Assembly: GCF_900116875.1 (NCBI RefSeq)
Contig: NZ_FPCC01000012.1
Span: 1-64,000, forward strand
DNA: 64,000 nt
Origin: Butyrivibrio sp. INlla21
GTDB lineage: Bacteria; Bacillota; Clostridia; Lachnospirales; Lachnospiraceae
Direction of reading: 5' to 3'
Below are positions 17,253 through 25,207 of the stretch, piece by piece (positions within the stretch are counted from its first letter, which is position 1; each line of letters starts with the position of its first letter). The notes beneath the pieces were generated by a model. It ran no database searches. It saw only the letters and a list, made by a program, of their open reading frames with translations, and was not told the origin of the DNA. The position numbers were made by a program, and so were the translations under genes.

Positions 17253-18392
17253 TCAAGCCGCAGGTTTCTCCTCTGCATCTTCTTCAGATGACGCATCGCT
17301 TGCAGCATCCACCGTGCTTGCATCGCTTGCAGCGTCTGCCTTGTCCCCCGCAAAAGGATCTACAACATCTTTATAATAATCGGGATAAATGTCTTTTCCC
17401 ATTTCAATCATAGCGCTGATAACATGCTGATTGGGGCGGTTAACGGTATCGTTGTCGATCTGATAAACTGCCTTGTCTTTAATTGCAGAAACGTTCTCCC
17501 AGCCCTTCATTGTAAGAAGCACATTGATAACATCATCTGTGTACATGTCAGCAGTAAGGATAACCTGAGGGTCCATAGCGACTGCAGCTTCCTCGGTAAG
17601 AGCAGGCCACTGCTCAGCTTCTTTTCCCGCAACATTAACGGCACCGACAATCTCAAGCATCTCGTTTATATATGTGTTTGAACCTGCAGTGTAGATTGTA
17701 GGTGTATCACCCGAAGGAGTAAAAAGTTCAAAAAGAACCGTCTTTTTCTCTTCTTCCGGAATTGTAGCCGCAATCTTTTTTATCTCATCGATAGAAGCGC
17801 TCATCTCTTCATTGATCTTGGCAGCCTCTTCGCTCTTTCCGACAACCGCGCCGAAAAACTCGATGTCCTTTTGGATATCTTCAAGGCTTGCGCTGCTTGG
17901 AGTATCGCAAACACATACGCCAGCTTCTTTTACCGAAGCAAAAACGTCTTCACCGTGGCTTGCACTCATTCCGGTTGTGAAAACAACGTCAGCTCCAAGC
18001 GCGATGATCTGCTCCTGGTCGGGAGTCATCATATCGAACTGAGGAATGTCTTTTGCAAGAGAATCTCCGTAGCTCGCTGCCGAATATGTATCGCAAGCTA
18101 TGATCTTATCGGCAAGACCGAGATCTATAAGAATCTGCGTTGTCGAAGGTGCCATCGAAACTATCGCATTGATCTCATCGGGAATAGTAACCGCGTTGCC
18201 GCTTCTGTCGGTAGCAGGCTTCCCTGATGCATTTGCTTCATCTGCACTCTCGCCGCTTCCGGGCTGAACTTCTGTTATTTGAGGCTCTTTCTCCGGCGTT
18301 TTGGGTGTAACGGTATATTTGCTTGTACATCCCGCAAGTACAGACACAGCCATGGCTGCGATCATGATCACAGCTAAAACTTTCTTTTTCAT
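17253..18392 (-). CDS. Iron/corrinoid-type substrate-binding lipoprotein with acidic tail
   Basis: 379 aa. Lipobox VLAGC (Cys 22), a Pro/Glu-rich linker, and a type 3 periplasmic-binding fold starting at AIVSMAPSTTQILIDLGLAD (about residues 92-111), the usual start of FepB/BtuF-like proteins. The final ~30 residues are low-complexity Ala/Ser/Asp/Glu (DAASDAS repeated twice), which is not part of the binding fold and is unusual. First gene of the three-gene import operon, with its own promoter. Ligand unknown. Confidence 0.9.
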   Translation of the reverse strand: MKKKVLAVIMIAAMAVSVLAGCTSKYTVTPKTPEKEPQITEVQPGSGESADEANASGKPATDRSGNAVTIPDEINAIVSMAPSTTQILIDLGLADKIIACDTYSAASYGDSLAKDIPQFDMMTPDQEQIIALGADVVFTTGMSASHGEDVFASVKEAGVCVCDTPSSASLEDIQKDIEFFGAVVGKSEEAAKINEEMSASIDEIKKIAATIPEEEKKTVLFELFTPSGDTPTIYTAGSNTYINEMLEIVGAVNVAGKEAEQWPALTEEAAVAMDPQVILTADMYTDDVINVLLTMKGWENVSAIKDKAVYQIDNDTVNRPNQHVISAMIEMGKDIYPDYYKDVVDPFAGDKADAASDASTVDAASDASSEEDAEEKPAA

Positions 18393-18437
18393 AATTTTTC
18401 TCCTTTTATAATGTAATAATTCATATTGTCCTAAACA

Positions 18438-18466
18438 AATATACCTTTTTTAGCGCATTTCTTCAA
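18438..18466 (-). promoter_or_regulatory. Promoter of iron-type ABC operon
   Basis: TTGAAG (18466-18461) and TATATT (18443-18438) are 17 nt apart on the minus strand, about 45 nt before the binding-protein start. No clear Fur-type inverted repeat is visible around it. Confidence 0.6.
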
Positions 18467-18603
18467 CGCTTACGTCGTTCTTTCCGCTCTGCTTCTATTA
18501 TTCTTTTTCACTTGAAGTAGCACCAAAAAAACTTTAAACTTATCTAAGGGGAAAAAGGAAAAACATTTGCCGCATTTTTATCCTGCGGCGGAACGGAGCA
18601 AAT

Positions 18604-19632
18604 ATGAAAAAACTAAAGGGGTATATGCACGGAGTTAACCTTGGCGGATGGCTTTCACAGTGCGATCGCACCAAGGAAAGATATGACTTCTTTATCACCG
18701 AGAGCGATATAGAAGTTATAAAGAGCTGGGGAATGGATCACATCAGAGTTCCCGTTGACTACGACCTTGTTGAAGATGCTCAGGGCAACTACAAAGAGGA
18801 CGGTTTTGCATATATTCAGAAAGCGATCGAGTGGTGTAAAAAGAATAAACTCAATATGGTACTCGATCTCCATAAGACCTTCGGTTACAGCTTTGACAGC
18901 GGCGAAGGCGAGCTCGGATTCTTTGAGAAAAAAGAGTATCAGGATCGCTTTTATAAATTGTGGGAGCAGTTTGCGATAAGATTCGGCAAGAATGATAACA
19001 TGCTCGCATTCGAGCTTCTCAACGAAGTTACCAAAAAAGAATATTGTGAGATCTGGAACGATGTTTCGAGAGAATGCATCACAAGGATCAGAAAGATCTC
19101 TCCTAATATCAAGATTCTCGTAGGAGGCTATTACAACAACAGTATCGAGGCGTTAAAAGACCTTGCGGAGCCTTACGATGACAACATCGTATATAACTTC
19201 CACTGCTATGAGCCCCTCATCTTTACGCACCAGGGAGCCCCTTGGATAAAAGAGATGGACACCGAGTTCAGAATGCCTTTTGACTCAACCTACGGTGAGT
19301 ACATTGAAAACAATAATAAACACTTGGATCATATAACCGGTGATATGTCAGCCTTTGACAGAGATGCGATGTTCGGTCCGGAGTTCTTTGACAGATATCT
19401 CGCAGAAGCGGTTAAGGTTGCCGAAGAGCGAAACGTAATGCTCTACTGCGGCGAGTACGGAGTCATCGACAGAGCAACTCCAGAAGATGCTCTCAAGTGG
19501 TACAAGGTAATCTGCAAAACCTTCGATAAGTACGGCATAGGCCGCGCCGCATGGAGCTACAAGGAAATGGACTTCGGTCTTTCCGACGAGCGCATGAAGG
19601 GCGTTATCGGAGAAATAACCAAAATCATGTAA
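18604..19632 (+). CDS. GH5-family glycoside hydrolase, cytoplasmic
   Basis: 342 aa. A (beta/alpha)8 retaining glycosidase of GH5. Starts MHGVNLGGWLSQCD; conserved RVP (48-50), LDLHKTFG (88-94), acid/base Glu141 in FELLNEV, HCYEP, and nucleophile Glu284 in LYCGEYG. The GVNLGGWL start is typical of exo-1,3-glucanase/cellulase-like members. No signal peptide or membrane segment, so it acts on oligosaccharides already imported. RBS CGGAG lies 7 nt before the ATG. Exact linkage specificity (beta-1,3 or beta-1,4) is not readable from sequence. It precedes a GH13 gene, separated by a terminator. Confidence 0.9.
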   Translation: MKKLKGYMHGVNLGGWLSQCDRTKERYDFFITESDIEVIKSWGMDHIRVPVDYDLVEDAQGNYKEDGFAYIQKAIEWCKKNKLNMVLDLHKTFGYSFDSGEGELGFFEKKEYQDRFYKLWEQFAIRFGKNDNMLAFELLNEVTKKEYCEIWNDVSRECITRIRKISPNIKILVGGYYNNSIEALKDLAEPYDDNIVYNFHCYEPLIFTHQGAPWIKEMDTEFRMPFDSTYGEYIENNNKHLDHITGDMSAFDRDAMFGPEFFDRYLAEAVKVAEERNVMLYCGEYGVIDRATPEDALKWYKVICKTFDKYGIGRAAWSYKEMDFGLSDERMKGVIGEITKIM

Positions 19633-19642
19633 TAATAATCTT

Positions 19643-19674
19643 CCGGCTCTTTTTATCAAAGGGCCGGATTTTTA
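19643..19674 (+). terminator. Terminator between GH5 and GH13 genes
   Basis: CCGGCTCTTT (19643-19652) pairs with AAAGGGCCGG (19658-19667) with one wobble, followed by ATTTTTATC. Partial read-through into the GH13 gene 15 nt downstream is possible. Confidence 0.7.
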
Positions 19675-19689
19675 TCTTAGGAGGTTACA

Positions 19690-21237
19690 ATGCCAAACTG
19701 GTTAAAAGACGCTGTTTTTTACGAAATATATCCTCAATCCTTTAATGATACCAATTCCGACGGAATCGGAGATATCAGGGGCATTATCGAAAAGCTGGGC
19801 TATATTAAAAGCCTTGGCTGCAACGCCGTCTGGATCAACCCTTGCTATGATTCTCCTTTTAAAGATGCAGGCTACGATGTCAGAGATTACAAAAAGGTCG
19901 CTCCGAGATACGGAACAAACGACGATCTTGTAAAGCTCTTTAATGAAGCTCACAAGCTTGACATTAAGATCCTGCTCGATCTTGTTCCCGGACATACTTC
20001 CGAAGAGCACGAGTGGTTTAAAAAGAGCTGCGAAATAGACAGAAACGAATTCTCAGACAGATACGTTTGGACCAACGGTGCATTCTGCGGAATCGGCGGA
20101 CACCCTTATATCGGAGGCGAAGCCGACAGAGACGGCTGCTATATGCTCAACTTCTTCAAATCCCAGCCCGCACTTAACTACGGCTTTCTTAATCGCACAG
20201 AAAGCTGGCAGAAGGCTCCCGACGATCCGGCATGTATCGCCACCCGAGAAGCAATGAAGGATATTATGCGTTTCTGGCTTGATAAAGGCTGCGACGGTTT
20301 CAGAGTCGACATGGCGGATTCTCTTGTAAAAGAAGATGACGAAAACAAGTCGGCCACCGGAAAAATATGGCTCAACATAAAAGAAATGATGGATAAAGAT
20401 TATCCGGAAGCAGCTCTTGTTTCAGAGTGGTGTGATGCCGGCCAATCTCTTCAATACGGTTTCCACGCAGACTTCTATCTCGATCACTGGGGTAACGGCT
20501 ACAACACGCTTATCCGCGACTACGAGACCGAAGGTGGCGACCACAGCTTTCTCAAAAAAGACAGTGGCGGCGACATCATGCGCTTTTTAGATGACTATCT
20601 TCCGAGATATGAAAGAACAAAAGACCAAGGATTTATCAGCTTTATCACATGCAACCACGATACTCCCAGGCCTGCAAGAACTCTTTCAAATGAAGAGCTC
20701 AAGCTTGCATATGCAATGTTCCTGACTCTTCCCGGAGTACCTTTTATCTACTACGGAGACGAGATCGGAATGCGTTATCTCAATATTCGTACCAAGGAAG
20801 GCGGATACCACAGAACAGGTTCAAGAACTCCCATGCAGTGGGACAATTCCGAAAGCCGCGGCTTCTCATCGGCTCCCAAGGACAAGTTCTATCTCCCTGT
20901 AGACAGTTCACCCGATGCACCTACAGTAGAAACTCAGGAAAAAGATCCTTCGTCACTGCTTAACGAAGTAAAGAGACTTACCGCTCTGAAGCACGAGTAC
21001 ACTGATCTTAACGCCGATGCATCCTTTGAAGTTATTTATGCGGAAAAAGAAAATTTCCCCTTCGTTTACAGAAGAGGAAATCTTGTAATTGCTATCAATC
21101 CTTCAGGCAAGGAATGCTGCGCCGATATATCCGCAAAAGCAAATGTGGCGGGCAATCCTGTTTATACAATAGGAATAGCAAGCTGCGACAACGGTAAGAT
21201 TACCATTGCGCCGCAGTCATTTGCGGTATTTAGTTAA
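19690..21237 (+). CDS. GH13 alpha-glucosidase/trehalose-synthase-like enzyme
   Basis: 515 aa. An alpha-amylase-family (GH13) enzyme acting on small alpha-glucosides. N-terminus YEIYPQSFNDTNSDGIGDIRG; catalytic nucleophile Asp207 (GFRVDMAD), acid/base Glu246 (VSEW), transition-state Asp324 (CNHDTPRP), and LLDLVPGHTSEEH for region I. The QSF..GIGD pattern matches the oligo-1,6-glucosidase and trehalose-synthase subfamilies rather than amylases. No secretion signal, hence cytoplasmic. RBS AGGAGG precedes the ATG. Function down to subfamily is probable, exact substrate open. Confidence 0.9.
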   Translation: MPNWLKDAVFYEIYPQSFNDTNSDGIGDIRGIIEKLGYIKSLGCNAVWINPCYDSPFKDAGYDVRDYKKVAPRYGTNDDLVKLFNEAHKLDIKILLDLVPGHTSEEHEWFKKSCEIDRNEFSDRYVWTNGAFCGIGGHPYIGGEADRDGCYMLNFFKSQPALNYGFLNRTESWQKAPDDPACIATREAMKDIMRFWLDKGCDGFRVDMADSLVKEDDENKSATGKIWLNIKEMMDKDYPEAALVSEWCDAGQSLQYGFHADFYLDHWGNGYNTLIRDYETEGGDHSFLKKDSGGDIMRFLDDYLPRYERTKDQGFISFITCNHDTPRPARTLSNEELKLAYAMFLTLPGVPFIYYGDEIGMRYLNIRTKEGGYHRTGSRTPMQWDNSESRGFSSAPKDKFYLPVDSSPDAPTVETQEKDPSSLLNEVKRLTALKHEYTDLNADASFEVIYAEKENFPFVYRRGNLVIAINPSGKECCADISAKANVAGNPVYTIGIASCDNGKITIAPQSFAVFS

Positions 21238-21253
21238 AGTTCCGCTCTCACAT

Positions 21254-22342
21254 TCAATCGCCGGAACTAGACAGTACTCCTCGAAGTTCTTCGGAAAGAG
21301 CCTTTGCTGCTTTAATATGGCCTTTGAGTGTGGGATGATCTCTCATTCCAAGCTCATCGGCTGTGCAAAGCGGAAGAATGAAAAGAGATACTTTTTCATC
21401 ACCTGCTGCCATGCTGTATTCATTGACTGCTGCTTCTATTGTATCCTTTATATCTGCACCCATCATTCCATATGCCCACAAAACATAAGCATCCGGGTTA
21501 TTCTTTCTTATCTTTTTAAGGAAATCAACTGCTGTCACTTTGAAATCTTGCAAGAATTTTTCTTGTTCTTTTTTGCTTTCCAAGTTTTTAAGTCCAAACT
21601 GATCGTTGGTTCCGAGATTAAGTATAACGGCGTCGACTTTTCTTTTTCCAAAATCCCAGTCATCCTGAGCGCCTGCTGCCGCATTCTCAGCTCCGCCGAG
21701 AGTTCCCGCAACCTTCTCATAGTGCGGCGGTATAACAAGCGTACGATCTCCGTTCCATGCAGCGTAGAGCCCAAATCCGCTCTGTGATACCACGTTGTAA
21801 TCAGCATTAAGCTCTTTTGCCGTAAGATATGCATAATCATTGGAACAGCTAAACACCGCCGGAACCCAGTCTTCTTCTTTTGTAAGCGCTGCGCCTTCAC
21901 CGGAGGTTATGCTGTCGCCGATAAATTCAAGGAAAAGAGCTTTCTCTTTTACCTCTGCGAATTCACCGTTTGCCTCTATATCTTTAATCTTGATATATGA
22001 TACGGTGTCTTCAAAGTACCCCTGAGTAGTCCTGAGTATCTTGAATTCTCTGTTCTTTCTAAGCTCTCCGCCGCCCCACAGATGAATCCTATTGATGCCT
22101 TTTTCAAGCGATCTTCTCTGTGACAGCTCATCATTTACAAATACTTCAATCCACAGATCAAGCCTGTCAAATGCAGCCTCAAGCTCGATCCATACATCTG
22201 TTGCATCCGTTACGAATCTAACTCCGCTTCCGCTAAGGAAAAGTGTGATATCTTCTCCTATAGGAGATCGTCCGTAAACTTGTAATTTCTTCTCTTTTGC
22301 CAATATACCCGGTTTCATAATTATTTCCAGTTCAACCTCCAT
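21254..22342 (-). CDS. SGNH-type carbohydrate esterase, CE2-like
   Basis: 362 aa. An N-terminal beta-sandwich (residues 1-125, IHLWGGGELRKNREFKIL) precedes an SGNH hydrolase domain, as in CE2 acetyl-xylan/acetyl-glucomannan esterases. Block I is FIGDSITSGEG with catalytic Ser, then NLGTNDQFG, and the C-terminal histidine in RDHPTLKGH. It removes acetyl groups from sugars. No signal peptide, so probably intracellular deacetylation of imported oligosaccharides. Start codon ambiguous: the ATG at 22342 has AGAAGG only 2 nt away, and an in-frame ATG at 22318 has GGAGG 17 nt upstream. Convergent with the GH13 gene. Confidence 0.83.
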   Translation of the reverse strand: MEVELEIIMKPGILAKEKKLQVYGRSPIGEDITLFLSGSGVRFVTDATDVWIELEAAFDRLDLWIEVFVNDELSQRRSLEKGINRIHLWGGGELRKNREFKILRTTQGYFEDTVSYIKIKDIEANGEFAEVKEKALFLEFIGDSITSGEGAALTKEEDWVPAVFSCSNDYAYLTAKELNADYNVVSQSGFGLYAAWNGDRTLVIPPHYEKVAGTLGGAENAAAGAQDDWDFGKRKVDAVILNLGTNDQFGLKNLESKKEQEKFLQDFKVTAVDFLKKIRKNNPDAYVLWAYGMMGADIKDTIEAAVNEYSMAAGDEKVSLFILPLCTADELGMRDHPTLKGHIKAAKALSEELRGVLSSSGD

Positions 22343-22364
22343 ATCCTTCTTTTAGATATAGTCA

Positions 22365-22393
22365 ATTGTACCGCCGGGCGTGAGCAATGGCAA
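22365..22393 (-). promoter_or_regulatory. Promoter of the CE2-like esterase gene
   Basis: TTGCCA (22393-22388) and TACAAT (22370-22365) are separated by 17 nt on the minus strand, starting right at the stop of the upstream gene. Transcription would start about 15 nt before the first ATG, giving a very short leader. Confidence 0.65.
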
Positions 22394-25186
22394 TCAAGCT
22401 TCTTTTATTCCGTCGGTTCTGATGATGAACTTCACGCTGCTGTCTATGTCGTCCGCAGCTCCGCCGAATGTTTTGTATTCAGAACCTGCTTTCTGTATTG
22501 CTGTAAGCTTATCGGTAAACTCGGTCAGATCTCCGTCAAATACTTCATAGAGCTTGTCTATTCCTTCTTCGTCGAATTTGATCACGCCGTCTACAAGCTC
22601 CTGCACACCGTCGTCTAGCTCTATGACTCCGTCATATAACTCTTTAACTCCGTCGCCTAGCTGATGCGTTCCGTCATTGAGCTTATAAGCACCGTCTACG
22701 AGAGCTTCGTTGTTGGATACAAGTGTGCCCGTTCCGTCAGAGAGCTGTTTAGCTCCGTCGCTGAGCTTTCCAAGGCCTTCATCAAGCTGACTTGTTCCGT
22801 CGTAAAGCTCTGAAAGTCCGCCTGCAAGAGCCTTGTTTCCTTCTGCTACCTGCTGTGCACCGAGAACAAGCTGCTGTAACTGCTTTGCCGCTTCGGGGGT
22901 CATTCCTGTGCTTCCTCCCGTTGCTGAAGACATTGTCTGTATAACGGCTCCAAGTGCATTTGCCATACCCTGAGCTGCACCTATTATGCTGTAGTACTCA
23001 TTTGCAGCCTGCACATAGCCTGCTATCTCACCCTGATCATAGCTGATAGATCCGTCAACAGGGCTCACACTATAGAGCATTGCTCCAAGTCCCGCTCCCT
23101 GCTGAAGATTATTCGCATTAACTGTCAGCTGGCTTCCTGCAAGCATCGCTGCCTTCTCTTCAGCTGTCATTCCGTCTCCTGCAGGCTGCTGTGATCCATT
23201 TGGATTCAAAGTGACGTTATCACCGTTTTCTGCGCCTGCGTTGTCTCCTGCACCACCGGCATTTCCTGCTCCGGCGCTGCTGCCACCGTTATCGCCGTTG
23301 CTTCCACTTCCGGAGCCATTACTGCTTCCACCGGCCGCGCCGCTGCCTGAACCACTTCCGCCGTTATCGCCGCCTGAGTTTCCGCTACCGTTATTTCCTG
23401 CTCCGGCGTTGCTGCCGCTGTTACCGCCATCACCGCTTCCGGAGTTTCCGCTACCGGTATCACTGCTTCCCGCGCCGGCACCGCCATTTCCGTTACTGTC
23501 GCCGCTTCCGGCATTTCCGCTTCCGGTATCACTGCCCGAGCCTTCACTTCCGGAGCCCGAATTTCCGCCGTTGTATCCGCTGCCGTTGCCATTGTTGCTG
23601 TCTCCGTTATTGTCTCCGGATCCGTCTCTGGTAAGCTCTCCCTCAGTTACATCTCTTTCGGGAGCTTCATCTCCGCTAGGTACAGGTGTAGCGGTCACTG
23701 TATATCCACCCAATTTAGTTAACTCAACAACTGCATTTAAATGAGCATTTCTCCAAGCGACTGCTTTGGCAGCGGAATCAATACCACCGTTTGTAAGCTT
23801 GTACATGCAGGCTACGATCGCAGGAGAACAATCTCCTCCGTTCTTAAGCCAAGCAGCCGTAGCTTCAAATGCTGCTTTTTGATCATTTAACTCTTTTACC
23901 GAATCGCTAAGACCGGAAAGACTCTCAGCCATCTTGGCCACCGTGGCAACGCCGTCGCTTACCTGTTTTGAACCGTCAGCAAGTTTGTTGGCATTCTCAA
24001 CAAGCTTAGCTTCATCCATAGCTTTTTTCATCTTGTGAGTTCCGTCATGTGCCTGGCTTGCTCCGTCTGCAAGTGCCGAAGCGCCTTCGTTTATCTTACT
24101 TGTAGCGTCGGTATAAGCAACGATTCCGTTGTAGAAATCAAGCGTTCCGTCTTTAAGCTCGCTAGTTCCGTCGTAGAGTTCTCCCACTCCGTCTTTTAAC
24201 TCGCCTGTTCCGTCTTTAAGTTCCTTGTTGGCATCCACAAGCTTATCGGATGCATCGTTTAATTCTCCCATGTCATCTTTAAGATCATTGATCTTGTCGG
24301 ATTCTGTTATATCAGTAATACCAAAGTCGGAAAGCACATCGGAGCTTGCCATAGTGATTGTCATTCCAAGCTCAAAATCCGTAGTGTTTGCAGTTACTTC
24401 AAAATAATTTGCAAGTTTACTGTCAAGATCTCCGTCCTCATTGAGCTCATCCCATTTATCCTCATCGACATCAAGACTGTCCTTAAGTCCGGGAAGTGCA
24501 ATACCAAGAACAATTATATTGCCGCCCTCCGAAATAACTTTTCCGTTGGATACTTCAACCTCACTGAACTTATCGGGATCAAGCGTCATTCCTGATATCA
24601 TCGCAAAAGGTGTGTAAACCTCAATCTCTTTTCCGTCCACATCAACCGTCTGTTTATCATTATTCTCATAGTCAAAGCGGATGGTTACCTTTCCGCTCTT
24701 TCCTGCGAGTTCCTCGGGAGAAATATCTTTTCCGTCGAGCTTGTATGAAACCTTCATCTTGACCGGAAGCTCTTTTGCCGTGGTACCCTGATAGTAAATG
24801 TCTGAACCCTTGGCATTCCATGTAAGTGTTCCGTCGCCATTGTCCGTGTAGCTCTCATCGCCCTTTACATTAACAATGTTCTGAAGAGTTGTTGTATCTG
24901 AAAGAGTATCCGAAGCATCTGCATTCTTAAGCCACTCGCTGACTATAACCTCATCAACCGCTCCGTTAGCATCCGCCGTAACGTACACAGTCTCTACCTT
25001 TCCGGCTTCATCCGATGCGCCCGCCGTACTCTTTATTATGCTATCCTCAAGCTCTTTTTCCCCGGCAGTTTCTTCTACGGCCACACTCGCGTCTTCCGTA
25101 GTATTTGCCCCGCAAGCTACAGTCATTATCGCAAGCATCGCAGCCATTACAACAGATAATGATTTAATAAGATTTTTTCTGATCAT
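22394..25186 (-). CDS. Large lipoprotein with YhgE/Pip-type DG heptad repeats and a Ser/Gly linker
   Basis: 930 aa from ATG 25186 (RBS GGAGAGGTGA; an upstream in-frame ATG at 25207 lacks one). Lipobox TVAC near residue 25. A folded region (about 60-310) is followed by two blocks of xLxDGxx heptads (about 315-385 and 785-880; for example ELKDGTGELKDGVGELYDG), which form rods in YhgE/Pip and ESX-type proteins. Between them lies a Ser/Gly/Asn-rich stretch (about 519-657) of simple-sequence character. No membrane anchor is present at the C-terminus. It follows the MMPL gene by 21 nt, so the two probably form an export or cell-envelope complex. Function unknown. Confidence 0.82.
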   Translation of the reverse strand: MIRKNLIKSLSVVMAAMLAIMTVACGANTTEDASVAVEETAGEKELEDSIIKSTAGASDEAGKVETVYVTADANGAVDEVIVSEWLKNADASDTLSDTTTLQNIVNVKGDESYTDNGDGTLTWNAKGSDIYYQGTTAKELPVKMKVSYKLDGKDISPEELAGKSGKVTIRFDYENNDKQTVDVDGKEIEVYTPFAMISGMTLDPDKFSEVEVSNGKVISEGGNIIVLGIALPGLKDSLDVDEDKWDELNEDGDLDSKLANYFEVTANTTDFELGMTITMASSDVLSDFGITDITESDKINDLKDDMGELNDASDKLVDANKELKDGTGELKDGVGELYDGTSELKDGTLDFYNGIVAYTDATSKINEGASALADGASQAHDGTHKMKKAMDEAKLVENANKLADGSKQVSDGVATVAKMAESLSGLSDSVKELNDQKAAFEATAAWLKNGGDCSPAIVACMYKLTNGGIDSAAKAVAWRNAHLNAVVELTKLGGYTVTATPVPSGDEAPERDVTEGELTRDGSGDNNGDSNNGNGSGYNGGNSGSGSEGSGSDTGSGNAGSGDSNGNGGAGAGSSDTGSGNSGSGDGGNSGSNAGAGNNGSGNSGGDNGGSGSGSGAAGGSSNGSGSGSNGDNGGSSAGAGNAGGAGDNAGAENGDNVTLNPNGSQQPAGDGMTAEEKAAMLAGSQLTVNANNLQQGAGLGAMLYSVSPVDGSISYDQGEIAGYVQAANEYYSIIGAAQGMANALGAVIQTMSSATGGSTGMTPEAAKQLQQLVLGAQQVAEGNKALAGGLSELYDGTSQLDEGLGKLSDGAKQLSDGTGTLVSNNEALVDGAYKLNDGTHQLGDGVKELYDGVIELDDGVQELVDGVIKFDEEGIDKLYEVFDGDLTEFTDKLTAIQKAGSEYKTFGGAADDIDSSVKFIIRTDGIKEA

Positions 25187-25207
25187 AATATCACCTCTCC
25201 AACGCAC

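Noticed and set aside
18393..18603. Cobalamin riboswitch or Fur box before the iron/corrinoid-type transporter
   Set aside because: No conserved B12-box or Fur-type inverted repeat could be recognised in the gap.
23211..23744. 177-aa Pro/Leu/Ser-rich rightward frame
   Set aside because: It is the complement of the Ser/Gly/Asn simple-sequence linker of the heptad-repeat lipoprotein; composition artefact.
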